From CAWDPQ01 sp049642465 (lineage in GTDB: Bacteria; Acidobacteriota; Vicinamibacteria; Vicinamibacterales; 2-12-FULL-66-21): DNA of 64,000 bases. How positions within the stretch are numbered: the stretch's first letter is position 1; each line of letters opens with the position of its first letter. The notes below the pieces were generated by a model, which was not told where the DNA came from, did no database searches, and was given only the letters and a program-made list of their open reading frames with translations. This document shows, one piece after another, positions 50,893-59,419 of this stretch. The stretch covers positions 3,206 through 67,205 of the forward strand of contig JBAROV010000258.1 in NCBI GenBank assembly GCA_049642465.1. The letters run 5' to 3'. Made by a program: the position numbers and the translations under genes.

Positions 50893-51065
50893 TACAGGAG
50901 ATAAGGAGATCAGGAGGAATAAACAGGAGATCAGGAGATCAGGAAAGTCCGCGTCAGGACCGGCCCGCGTTCGACGGACTTCACGATGCGGACCGGTCCT
51001 GGCGCGGACTCCCTCTTGACCTCCTAATCTCTTGGTTGTTCCTCCTGATCTCCTAATCTCCTGTA
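50893..51065. repeat. 173-bp fold-back made of GGAGATCA-type repeats
   Basis: Left arm 50893-50965 and right arm 50990-51065 are imperfect inverted copies: outer TACAGGAGATAAGGAGATCA versus the inverse of TGATCTCCTAATCTCCTGTA, inner AGTCCGCGTCAGGACCGG versus the inverse of CCGGTCCTGGCGCGGACT. Loop ~24 bases. Lies between the divergent zinc-ribbon and DUF4097 genes and fills their gap. Confidence 0.88.
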
Positions 51066-51090
51066 AGGAACGCTCGGCCGGAAATGGGCG

Positions 51091-51096
51091 TATAAG
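51091..51096 (+). promoter_or_regulatory. TATAAG -10-like hexamer of DUF4097 gene
   Basis: TATAAG 20 bases before ATG 51117, with GAAGGAG as ribosome-binding site at 51101-51107. Any -35 would lie at the edge of the fold-back repeat. Confidence 0.4.
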
Positions 51097-51116
51097 AGAC
51101 GAAGGAGATCCCTGCT

Positions 51117-51929
51117 ATGCGAAGCCTCGCTCGCACCTATCGCCCCGGCGTCCTGGTGCTGCCGCTGGTGCTCGTGGCTGTATCCGGCTGCGATATTGTC
51201 ACCGCCGACTTCAGGTCGCAGGAGACCGCCGAGTGGCGCAAAACCTACGACTTGCAGCCCGGCGGCCGCGTTGAAATCAGCAACGTGAACGGCAAGATCG
51301 ACGTGACCCCTTCCACTGGCAACACCGTGGAAGTCGTTGCGGTCAAAGTCGCCAAGGCGGCAAGCCCTGAAGCCGCAAAAGAACGGCTCGGGCGCATCGA
51401 CATCGTCGAAACCGTTACCGCCTCCACCGTCAAACTCGAGACGAAACTCGCGCGGGGCGGCGGTGGGTTGTTCAACATGGGCGGGACGGAAGTCCGCTAC
51501 ACGGTGAAGGTCCCCGCCTCGGCCGAAGTCCGGCTTTCCAATGTGAATGGCGGAATCGAAACGTCGGGCCTGTCCGGACGCGCCAGCCTGGAAACCACCA
51601 ACGGTGGGATCCGGGCGCACGACGTCGCTGGACCGATTGAAGCGACGACAACCAATGGCGGTGTGGACGTGGACCTCGCGCGGGTCGCCGAACCTGGCGT
51701 GAAGCTCGAATGCACGAACGGCGGCATCAAGCTCCGATTGCCGGCTGACGCCAAGGGGACGGTTTTTGCCAGCGTCACGAACGGCGGCATTGGCCTGACG
51801 CCGATTGAAGGGATGACGGTAGATACAACGGAGTCCACTCGTCGGCGTCTCGAGGCGCGGTTGAACGGCGGCGGGCCGAGCATCCGACTGGAAGGCACCA
51901 ACGGCGGAATTCAGATCGGACCTAAATAG
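51117..51929 (+). CDS. DUF4097 beta-helix protein, probable lipoprotein
   Basis: 270 residues. N-terminal segment LVLVAVSGCDIV fits a lipobox with Cys. The rest is a right-handed beta-helix-like series of turns marked by VNG/TNGGI motifs (ISNVNGKIDV, LSNVNGGIETSGL, ETTNGGIRAHDV, TTTNGGVDVDL, CTNGGIKLRL, VTNGGIGLTP, GTNGGIQIGPK). DUF4097 proteins are envelope proteins of unknown role, often near stress sensors. Overlaps the convergent topoisomerase gene by 8 bases. Confidence 0.9.
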   Translation: MRSLARTYRPGVLVLPLVLVAVSGCDIVTADFRSQETAEWRKTYDLQPGGRVEISNVNGKIDVTPSTGNTVEVVAVKVAKAASPEAAKERLGRIDIVETVTASTVKLETKLARGGGGLFNMGGTEVRYTVKVPASAEVRLSNVNGGIETSGLSGRASLETTNGGIRAHDVAGPIEATTTNGGVDVDLARVAEPGVKLECTNGGIKLRLPADAKGTVFASVTNGGIGLTPIEGMTVDTTESTRRRLEARLNGGGPSIRLEGTNGGIQIGPK

Positions 51930-53013
51930 CTTTTTTCATCTCGCGCGTGAGCCGCCGTTGCAGAAGTCCGAGCACGGCGGCCTCTGCGGCGGTGAGCGAG
52001 CCATTGCGGGCGCCTCGAGGCGCTCGCTGCGCCATACTCTTCCGCATCGAGCCATCGAGGTACGAATCGAGAATGGCCGGGTGGATATAGCACTTGCGAC
52101 ACACGGCCTTTGTGTTCCCCAGTTTTGCCGCCACTGATTCCACTGCCCGGACGATGTTCTTCTTCGCCTGACTGTCAGAGTCGAACTTGTCCAGTTCCTG
52201 CAACGTCTGCGCGGCGAGTACGGTTCCGGCCCACGTGCGGAAGTCTTTTGACGTGTAATCCTCGCCGGTAATCTCCTTCAAATAGGCGTTGACGTCTCCC
52301 GACCCGATCGGGTGGCGCTCGCCATCCTCGTCGTAGTACTGAAAGAGATCGTAGCCGGGGATGTCACGGCACTTTCGGACGATCTGCGCCAGACGTCGAT
52401 CGTTGAGATCGACCTCGTGCTCGACGCCGCTCTTTCCGCGAAACGCAAAGCGAATGCGGCCGCCGCTGATTTCCACGTGACCATCACGCATCGTGGTGAG
52501 GCCGTAGGACTGATTGTCGCGTGCGTATTCGCCGTTGCCGACACGGATGAGCGTCTTCTCGAGCAGACGAACTACCGTCGCCAGCACTTTCTCACGCGAC
52601 AGACCGGGCCGTCGGAGATCCGCTGCCGACCGACGTCGAAGCGCCGGCAATGCCTGGGCGAACCCGATCAAGCGGTGGTACTTCGTTTCGTCACGGACCG
52701 CCCGCCATCGGGGGTGATACCGATACTGCTTGCGGCCGCGCGCATCCCGACCGGTCGCCTGCAGGTGACCTCGTTCATCGGCGCAGATCCACACGTTCGT
52801 CCACGCGGGAGGAATCACGAGACCGCGTATGCGATTGAGAGCGTCCCGGGCGCGCAGGACCCTGCCTTCGGGACTGATGTAGCGAAATCCTTTGCCGGAT
52901 CGAACTCGACGGATCCCAGGCCTGCGGTCGGTTGTGTATCTGAGGCCCGCCGAACGTGCTGCCCCCACTGGATCGGGCGCTGGTGTGAACGGAACAACAC
53001 GCGAGCGACGCAT
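51922..53013 (-). CDS. DNA topoisomerase IB
   Basis: 363 residues, poxvirus/bacterial type. Active-site residues are visible: catalytic Tyr in CRKCYIHPAILDSYLDG, KDFRTWAGT, ARGRKQYRYHPRWRAVRDETKY with the recognition Lys, and RVGNGEYARDNQSYGLTTMRDGHV. Relaxes supercoils without ATP through a 3'-phosphotyrosine. Single gene; the upstream zinc-ribbon gene is divergent, 55 bases away. Confidence 0.95.
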   Translation of the reverse strand: MRRSRVVPFTPAPDPVGAARSAGLRYTTDRRPGIRRVRSGKGFRYISPEGRVLRARDALNRIRGLVIPPAWTNVWICADERGHLQATGRDARGRKQYRYHPRWRAVRDETKYHRLIGFAQALPALRRRSAADLRRPGLSREKVLATVVRLLEKTLIRVGNGEYARDNQSYGLTTMRDGHVEISGGRIRFAFRGKSGVEHEVDLNDRRLAQIVRKCRDIPGYDLFQYYDEDGERHPIGSGDVNAYLKEITGEDYTSKDFRTWAGTVLAAQTLQELDKFDSDSQAKKNIVRAVESVAAKLGNTKAVCRKCYIHPAILDSYLDGSMRKSMAQRAPRGARNGSLTAAEAAVLGLLQRRLTREMKKAI

Positions 53014-53068
53014 TAGCGAAGACCTCGGCTGTGGTAAAATTGCCGAGCTTCCCCCGGGAGAATTTGAA

Positions 53069-53323
53069 ATGAAATGTCCGTCGTGCGGTTCGGCGCGCGT
53101 TTACCCGTCGCGCCTGCGCAACGTCGTGGAACGCCTGCGACAGAATCTGACGGACAAGCAGCCGTTCCGCTGTCACGAGTGTGGCTGGAGACAATGGCGT
53201 GAGCTGGTCGTGCACGAAGCGGCGACGCCAGTGGAGCCAGACGACCTCCGCACCGGCCGGGCAGGCGCTCCACTGTCCTCAAAGGATCTCGAGCAACTGG
53301 ACTCGACGCCGCGACGTCCCTAG
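53069..53323 (+). CDS. small zinc-ribbon protein
   Basis: 84 residues from ATG 53069, with GGGAG upstream and TAAAAT at 53034-53039 as possible -10. Two Cys pairs, CPSCGSARVYPSR and CHECGWRQW, form one zinc ribbon; the C-terminus is charged and probably disordered. Similar small zinc ribbons are widespread; function unknown. Confidence 0.75.
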   Translation: MKCPSCGSARVYPSRLRNVVERLRQNLTDKQPFRCHECGWRQWRELVVHEAATPVEPDDLRTGRAGAPLSSKDLEQLDSTPRRP

Positions 53324-53380
53324 TCGCCGTCTCGATTCGTAGGTCGCGATTCCCCACAGCACGCGACGTGCAAACCTCAG

Positions 53381-53497
53381 GCCCACACAACGTCAGCTGA
53401 ATCGCTCGTCCGAGCGGGCACCCACGCGGGGCCTGTCGCCCGGCAGCCGTGCGCCGTGCGTCACCCGCGAGCCCGCCCGGCACAACGATTCAGCTGA
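53381..53497. repeat. long hairpin with palindromic ends between convergent genes
   Basis: TCAGCTGAATCG (53393-53404) is the exact inverse of CGATTCAGCTGA (53486-53497). Inside, GCGGGC pairs with GCCCGC and CGCGGG with CCCGCG in nested order, giving a ~105-base hairpin. CACAACG precedes TCAGCTGA at both ends, so the ends are also direct repeats. Possible bidirectional terminator or a repeat-family member. Confidence 0.55.
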
Positions 53498-53508
53498 TGC
53501 GGTTTCGG

Positions 53509-54543
53509 CTACTGTCGCATCTGCGGAACCCAGCCGTTTTGAAAAGTCGTTCCGAGCATCAAGCGGAGCATCGCGCCGTAGCTGGCAATCCCTTCATCGA
53601 CACCCTGCGAACGCAGGTACGAGTCGTACACGTTCCGTGCGAAACCGCTGACGGCCGGATCCACGCTCCCAAGCCGCTCGGCGATCGCTCGAAGATCCGC
53701 CACGACGGCAGGCGCCAATCGGCGGTCGAGCTCGCCGCGCGTCTCGCGCGGAAGCGCGGCGCGCGTGTACTGGTAGGCTTCGAGCCAGCCGCTGTATTGC
53801 GCGCGCTCATCAGCCGCGAGACACGTCAACCACGCCACGAAGTTTGCTTCGGATTCGTTGGCGTATCCCGCCAGGTGCGCCCACTCGTGCATCAGCGTGA
53901 ACGGATATTCGACCGGCAGGATGTCGGGATTCACCAGAATCTCGAGGAACCAGGGAGCGACCATTCCATCTATCCCCGCCATCCGCAGATACCAGGAGAA
54001 GAGAGAGGTCTTTGGTGCCGCCGGTCGCGCCGTTCGCGTCGCACCAAGTCGGCGCTGGGTGTCTGCGAACGCTCGCGTCAGAGCCTCGTGAGAATAGGCC
54101 GTCGGCGCCTTCCTTGGTTCGAGCGAGTTCACGCGATCGACCACCAGCTCGGCGAATTGCATGGTGGCGTCGCGTGTCACCCGCGCGCGGTCGTACTCGA
54201 GTCTGGCTTCGAGCGGAACCCTTCGGTAGTTGAGACCCCAAAACGCTAGAAACACCAGAAACACGATTGAAGCCATCGTCACCAGTGTCGTCGCGCCAAG
54301 GCGAAGTGCTGCGGCTGGCCCTCGCGCGCGCCAATGCCGCACGACCGAGAGAATCCAGATCGCTGAGAGTGCAATCAGTGCAAGGTCGAGGAGGGCAAAG
54401 GGCACCAGACTCGACGCCCACGTCAGGCCGTTTTGCAGGACTGGATAGAACGCGCGGGAGTAGAAGCGTTCGACGGCGCCGGATGGCAGCGGAGTGAACG
54501 CCGCGACCGCTGCCACGATTGAGAGAGCTATCGTGCGTCGCAC
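53509..54543 (-). CDS. DUF3810 membrane protein with HExxH motif
   Basis: 344 residues. Three membrane segments in the first ~95 residues, then a soluble part with YPFTLMHEWAHLAGYANESEANFVAWLTCL near residue 215: HEWAH plus a downstream Glu is a zinc-metalloprotease arrangement characteristic of DUF3810. Substrate unknown. Stop-to-start gap with the NADH dehydrogenase gene is 3 bases, so it is probably co-transcribed behind it. Confidence 0.9.
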   Translation of the reverse strand: MRRTIALSIVAAVAAFTPLPSGAVERFYSRAFYPVLQNGLTWASSLVPFALLDLALIALSAIWILSVVRHWRARGPAAALRLGATTLVTMASIVFLVFLAFWGLNYRRVPLEARLEYDRARVTRDATMQFAELVVDRVNSLEPRKAPTAYSHEALTRAFADTQRRLGATRTARPAAPKTSLFSWYLRMAGIDGMVAPWFLEILVNPDILPVEYPFTLMHEWAHLAGYANESEANFVAWLTCLAADERAQYSGWLEAYQYTRAALPRETRGELDRRLAPAVVADLRAIAERLGSVDPAVSGFARNVYDSYLRSQGVDEGIASYGAMLRLMLGTTFQNGWVPQMRQ

Positions 54544-54546
54544 GAT

Positions 54547-55788
54547 CTACTGCGAATCCTCTCCCGTGATCAATCTGATCCCCCGTTGATAGGTCATGTA
54601 AGCCCACGCCCACTGCACCATGACGACGAGGCGGTTCCGGAATCCGATCAGGTTGAGGATGTGCACGAACAACCAGGCAAGCCAGGCGGGCAGCCCCTTC
54701 ATGGTGAATGATGGGAATTCCGCAACCGCTGATGCGCGACCGATCGTCGCCATGTTTCCCAGATTCTTGTATTGGAACGCCCGGTACGGCTGGCCCTCGA
54801 GTGCTCGCATGATGTTGTGAGCCGCATGCTTCCCCATCTGTATCGCCACTTGCGCCACTCCCGGTAGCGGCTTGCCGTCGTCGCCCGCCAGCACGGCGAG
54901 ATCACCGATGACGAACACTTCCGGATGACCCTCGATAGTGAGATCCGGGTTGATAAATACCCGCCCCGCTCGATCGAGGCGGGCGCCGAGCGTCGCGGCG
55001 AGGGGTGAGGCCGCCACTCCTGCCGCCCACAGAATCGTCGCAGCCTCGATGCGCTGGCCTCCGACGACCACCGCGCCGTCCCGAACATCGGTCACGGCCG
55101 CTCCTGTGATCACTTCGACACCGAGGCGCTCGAGATCGCGTCGCGCGGCCTCGCGCAGGGGAAGCGGGAATGTGCTCAGCACTGTCGGGCCGGCCTCAAT
55201 GAGGATGATGCGTGCCGAGCCCGGATCGAAGTGCCGGAAGTCGCGGGCGAGCGAGTGACGTGAAATTTCGGCGAGCGCGCCTGCGAGTTCCACACCGGTG
55301 GGACCCCCACCAACCAACACGAATGTCAGCAGCGCCCGCCTGCGCTCGGCGTTGGTCTCACGCTCGGCGCGCTCGAATGCCAGCAACACACGCCGCCGCA
55401 TCTCCAGGGCATCGTCGAGCGTCTTGAGCCCCGGCGCGCGCCGAGGCCAGTCGTCGTGCCCGAAGTACGCGTGCGTGGCGCCGGCCGCGACAATCAGGAA
55501 ATCGTATGAGAGTTCTCCGTCGGTCAGGATCACCCGCTTTGTGGAGACGTCAATCGCTCGCGCTTCAGCGAGCAGAACTTCGATGTTCTTCTGACGCCGC
55601 AGAATCCAGCGAATGGGCGACGCAATATCGCCAGGCGACAACGCGGCCATTGCGACCTGGTAGAGCAGCGGCTGAAAGACGTGATGGTTTCGGCGATCGA
55701 TGAGGACGATCCGCGCCGGCGCCTGCTTCAGCGCCCGCGCCGCGTACAACCCGCCAAATCCTCCACCGATGATGACGATGTGCGACAC
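54547..55788 (-). CDS. ndh: type II NADH dehydrogenase (NAD(P)/FAD oxidoreductase)
   Basis: 413 residues. FAD motif IVIIGGGFGGLYAARALK at the N-terminus, LLYQVAMAALSPGDIASPIRWI, the NADH motif FVLVGGGPTGVELAGALAEI (~160), VFVIGDLAVL and a C-terminal membrane-associating region (AWLAWLFVHILNLIGFRNRLVVMVQWAWAYMT). Non-pumping NADH:quinone oxidoreductase at the inner face of the membrane. Confidence 0.93.
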   Translation of the reverse strand: MSHIVIIGGGFGGLYAARALKQAPARIVLIDRRNHHVFQPLLYQVAMAALSPGDIASPIRWILRRQKNIEVLLAEARAIDVSTKRVILTDGELSYDFLIVAAGATHAYFGHDDWPRRAPGLKTLDDALEMRRRVLLAFERAERETNAERRRALLTFVLVGGGPTGVELAGALAEISRHSLARDFRHFDPGSARIILIEAGPTVLSTFPLPLREAARRDLERLGVEVITGAAVTDVRDGAVVVGGQRIEAATILWAAGVAASPLAATLGARLDRAGRVFINPDLTIEGHPEVFVIGDLAVLAGDDGKPLPGVAQVAIQMGKHAAHNIMRALEGQPYRAFQYKNLGNMATIGRASAVAEFPSFTMKGLPAWLAWLFVHILNLIGFRNRLVVMVQWAWAYMTYQRGIRLITGEDSQ

Positions 55789-55938
55789 TTCGCGCTCCTG
55801 CCCGCAAGTTTCCCAGCCCTAAGCTAACGCCGAATCGGCGCCCGCGCGACGCTTCAATCACGACGACGCGACGGCACGACGCCTGTCTCAACAGTACATG
55901 GAATGCGGTTTGCAGCGCCTTATGAAGCAGGAGGAAGC

Positions 55939-56187
55939 ATGTCGAATCTGACCAATCGTGTGACCCGCTGGGGCGGCGCCCGGCTGTCGCGGCGGCTTTC
56001 GCGTTCCCTGCCGATCATCGGCGCGGCCATCGCCGTCGCTACCGTCATCGCCACAATGCGGCGCAAGGGCGTAATCGGTGGGGCCTTCGATACCGGCCTG
56101 AACGCAATGCCGGGAATTGGCGCGGCGAAAAACGCGATCGAACTGGCGCGCGGGCGTGATTTCTTCCCCGATCGCAAACGCGTGTAA
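55939..56187 (+). CDS. small protein of unknown function with one membrane segment
   Basis: 82 residues from ATG 55939, preceded by AGGAGG. One hydrophobic helix (SLPIIGAAIAVATVIATM) then KGVIGGAFDTGLNAMPGIGAAKNAIELARGRDF. Conserved-looking Gly pattern; I recall homologues as uncharacterised. Converges on the CHAT gene with 1 base between stops. Confidence 0.7.
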   Translation: MSNLTNRVTRWGGARLSRRLSRSLPIIGAAIAVATVIATMRRKGVIGGAFDTGLNAMPGIGAAKNAIELARGRDFFPDRKRV

Positions 56188-56188
56188 T

Positions 56189-59100
56189 TCACCGCCCGAG
56201 CCCCATCCACCCCGCCCAGAAGAACGGCGCCGCCCACTCCGGGCGCTTGCGGACTGCCGCTCGCGCCGCCTGCAGCGCCTCGGCCGCTTCTATTCCTTTC
56301 AGCAACTGACGATGAAACTCGGCGAGGAGCGCTTCTGACGCTTCTGGATCCGCGGACCACCGTGCGAGGATGACTGACGGAGCGCCGCCAGCCAGCCACG
56401 CCCACTGAACGACGTCAGCGCCCGCTGCTCCATCGCGCATGGACGTCGCGGCGCCGTCGGTCAAGAGCACCACGCGCGGCTGCATCGTCAGGTTCATCAC
56501 CTCACGAAGCTCCAGACTCTCACTGTCACCAGACTCGGCGGATCCGTCGCCCGTCACCAATATCGGCGAGAACAGCGGGCTGGCGCCGTTGATGCGGAAC
56601 GGCGATGCGATGTGAACCTCCGACACGTTCGACGCCCGGGATATCAGCGCAGCTTTGGTGGCCTCCCCCGACATGAGCACGGTGCCGCTGTCTCCGAAAA
56701 TCGCGGAGACGGTTTGTGCCTCGTGCGCGGCCGTTTCGCCGGCGCGAATCGTCCATCCAGGGGCAGTCTGCTGCAATCGTTCCTTCATTGCCGCGCTGAT
56801 ATCGGGCGCCGCAACGGCAAACATTGTCTTGACGGGCTGAGCAGAACCGGCCACGGCCCGGACCAGTGCGGCGCGCGAACCCGAATAAACGACTTGCGCC
56901 CGATCGCCGAGATAGCCATCTCCGAGCGGCAGCGCCTCGAAGGGCACGCGCCACAGAATGTCGTGCGGCAGGACGACAACCTTCGTGGCCGTCTCGAGCG
57001 TCTTCCATAGCGCCGCTGGGAGCACTTGCGCGATCTCCTGCGCGGCTTTGCGCCACAGCGCCACGTCACGAACGGTCTGACCCTGCAGCAACGCGTTGAC
57101 GCGTTCGGCGAGCGTGCGGCGGCGGATGGCGCTCGTATACGCGGCGATCGAGATCTCGGGATTCGCTGACACGACGACGACAGCGACGTCTTCGTCATCG
57201 ACCACGAGATCGAGCAGGACGGTTCCCGGCGTCAGCACGGACGCGACTTCCTCGTCCGGTGGCGATGGAATCAACCCACGCCACACGCGAAGATCAGGGA
57301 GACGAGCGTACAGGGCGTCCATCCACTCGTTGCGTGCGGCTGTTGCCGCCGCAATTCGCCCTTCGAGAGCAGCGATTCGCTCCTTGTCCGGCTTTGGAAG
57401 CGCACGTTGTCTCGCGGCCTGGGCAAACAGCGACAGCAACTCCGACGCCATCGCCCGTTCCTTCTCGCGCTCCTCGTCCGTCATTCCCCGCGCAATCTCG
57501 CGTTCGTTGACCGCCAGCATCGTTCGCAAGTGCAGCGCCCGCATCCGCGTCGTTGACGACCAGGCGCCGGCGGAGTCCCCCGCTTCAGCCTGAAGCACGG
57601 CCAGCGTGGCAAACGCCGCCTCCGCATCCGACGGGATCGTCGTCGCTGGCTTGCGCAGCGCCGCCTCCTGCATGCGCTCGACTACGCCGACGGCCGCGCG
57701 CGCCGCAGCGAGTGCCTGGGCGCCTTCACCGCGTTTCCGTAAGGCCCGTGCATCGGCGGTCAGCGCCCGCCACAGCACGTCATCGTTGTTCAAGGCAATG
57801 GCGGCGTGGCGCGCGCGCTCCGACGCCGCCAACGCGGCTGCAAAGCTCTTGATGCCGGCAAACGCCTGCGACAAGCCAATCTCACCGCGCGCCGCCGCCT
57901 CGCGGTTTCCCAGCGCGGCAAAGCCGTCAATACCTTTCTGATATGAGGCGACGGCATCCTGGTACTTCTCCTGCGCTGATTGAGCAAAGCCCAGACCGAC
58001 CAACGCGTGCGCTACACATTCCGCATCGCTGACGCCGCCGCAGATCGCGGCACTGCGGGTGTACGCCTGCTCTGCGGTTTCGACGCGTCCGGCAATGAGC
58101 TCGGTCATGCCGAGCCCCTGCCACACGCGCCCGGCGCCCGACAGATCCTTCTGCGCCAGGTGATGGTCGCGGGACTCTTCGTAGAACTTGCGGGCGGCAT
58201 CGGCGTTGCCGAGCCGCAAATGGATGTCGCCCAGACTCTGCGTCGCACTACCCTGCCGCGCGCGGTTGTTGCGGGCCCGGCCCTCGGCCAGCACGCCGCT
58301 ATACGCCGTCACGGCCGCAGCGTAATCGCCTTGCGCCGCATACGTCCGCCCGAGTCCCTCGAGCGCGCGCGCTTCGCCGTCGGTGTAGGCAAACGAGCGA
58401 TACAGGTCTCGGCTGCGCGTGTAATCACGAATCGCGCCGGAATAGTCCCCCTGCAGATACCGGACGTTTCCCGTGCTGATCAGTGCGGACGCAGTCGATG
58501 CGCGATCGTCCAGCCGTTCGTGGATCGCCAGCGCCAACCGGTACTGCTTCAGCGCCTCGGTATATTCGGCCAGCGAATAGCGGATCGTGGCCGCACCAGC
58601 CAGCGCCGCCGCCAGTGCCGCATCGTCGCCGCGCTCTCGCTCCAGAACCAGGCGCTCTTCGTACAAAGCCAGCGCTTCGGGAAACTTGCGCTGGAAATAG
58701 AACGTGTTCCCCAGGTTCTGCAGCGTCTCCCCTTCCTCCTTGCGGCTCTTGGTGCGCCTGGCGAGTTCGAGGACTCGTTCGAAGAGCACCTGCGCGCGCG
58801 CATGGTTCTGCTGCATGGCCGCCGCGCTGGCGATTCGCGCGAGGGCGACGACGAGCGATCGGCCGACGAGATCCGGTTCGGCCGCGAGCAGCGCTTCCCG
58901 CTCGTCGGCCGTGGACGCAGCCGCAAGCGCCGCTGCGAGATCTGCGGCCGGGCTCCCTTCACTGACGACCTTCCACTCGCCGCCTTCTTTGACAAACGTC
59001 AGCGCCGCATGGTCGGTCTCTGATTGAACGACCGGCTGTGCGCCAGCCACGAGCGCGGGCCGGCTGCGCTCCCGGCGCAGCGACAGCCTGACGCGAAGTC

Positions 59101-59365
59101 GATCGCCGGCAAGCGCTGTTCTGGTGATCTCGATGTCGAAGAAGCGATCGTCGAAAGCGCGAAAGAGGTACTCGAGGCTCTGCCGCTGGGGTTGTTCGAC
59201 CGTCTTGCTCCAGAGCGCGAGGTAGGCGTCGATGTCTTCTGCCTCGATTGCTTGGTAATAGCGCTCAACAGCGGTTCGGATGGTGGGATCGTCGGCAAGC
59301 TGGACCGGCTGAATCCAAAAAGATCCAGCGAGAAGAGCCGCCCGGATGGCGATGGAGGCCAACAC
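56189..59365 (-). CDS. TPR-CHAT domain protein, probable inactive protease
   Basis: 1058 residues from GTG with a signal-like N-terminus. Residues ~190-560 are tandem TPRs (KEEGETLQNLGNTFYFQRKFPEALALYEE, TASALISTGNVRYLQGDYSGAIRDYTRS and others); ~570-680 a helical linker; from ~740 a CHAT domain (ISIAAYTSAIRRRTLAERVNALL, FAVAAPDISAAMKERL). Where active CHAT proteases read xHxATHG and LSAC, this one has VHIASPFRIN and LLTDGAATS, so the His-Cys pair is missing. The C-terminal VVQWAWLAGGAPSVILARWSADPEA is typical. Probably a scaffold or pseudo-enzyme. Confidence 0.88.
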   Translation of the reverse strand: MLASIAIRAALLAGSFWIQPVQLADDPTIRTAVERYYQAIEAEDIDAYLALWSKTVEQPQRQSLEYLFRAFDDRFFDIEITRTALAGDRLRVRLSLRRERSRPALVAGAQPVVQSETDHAALTFVKEGGEWKVVSEGSPAADLAAALAAASTADEREALLAAEPDLVGRSLVVALARIASAAAMQQNHARAQVLFERVLELARRTKSRKEEGETLQNLGNTFYFQRKFPEALALYEERLVLERERGDDAALAAALAGAATIRYSLAEYTEALKQYRLALAIHERLDDRASTASALISTGNVRYLQGDYSGAIRDYTRSRDLYRSFAYTDGEARALEGLGRTYAAQGDYAAAVTAYSGVLAEGRARNNRARQGSATQSLGDIHLRLGNADAARKFYEESRDHHLAQKDLSGAGRVWQGLGMTELIAGRVETAEQAYTRSAAICGGVSDAECVAHALVGLGFAQSAQEKYQDAVASYQKGIDGFAALGNREAAARGEIGLSQAFAGIKSFAAALAASERARHAAIALNNDDVLWRALTADARALRKRGEGAQALAAARAAVGVVERMQEAALRKPATTIPSDAEAAFATLAVLQAEAGDSAGAWSSTTRMRALHLRTMLAVNEREIARGMTDEEREKERAMASELLSLFAQAARQRALPKPDKERIAALEGRIAAATAARNEWMDALYARLPDLRVWRGLIPSPPDEEVASVLTPGTVLLDLVVDDEDVAVVVVSANPEISIAAYTSAIRRRTLAERVNALLQGQTVRDVALWRKAAQEIAQVLPAALWKTLETATKVVVLPHDILWRVPFEALPLGDGYLGDRAQVVYSGSRAALVRAVAGSAQPVKTMFAVAAPDISAAMKERLQQTAPGWTIRAGETAAHEAQTVSAIFGDSGTVLMSGEATKAALISRASNVSEVHIASPFRINGASPLFSPILVTGDGSAESGDSESLELREVMNLTMQPRVVLLTDGAATSMRDGAAGADVVQWAWLAGGAPSVILARWSADPEASEALLAEFHRQLLKGIEAAEALQAARAAVRKRPEWAAPFFWAGWMGLGR

Positions 59366-59371
59366 TATCGC

Positions 59372-59377
59372 CTTTTA
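59372..59377 (-). promoter_or_regulatory. TAAAAG -10-like hexamer for the TPR-CHAT gene
   Basis: TAAAAG on the minus strand, 6 bases before the GTG at 59365, with no Shine-Dalgarno. Same spacing as for 37319 and 28646. Confidence 0.4.
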
Positions 59378-59419
59378 GACACCACGCGGGGAATCCAGTT
59401 CCGCCGATCGGGCGCTCGA

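Noticed and set aside
53381..53497. Integron attC site
   Set aside because: The nested hairpin looks similar, but the RYYYAAC / GTTRRRY core boxes are not present in the right orientation and no integrase or cassette array is seen.
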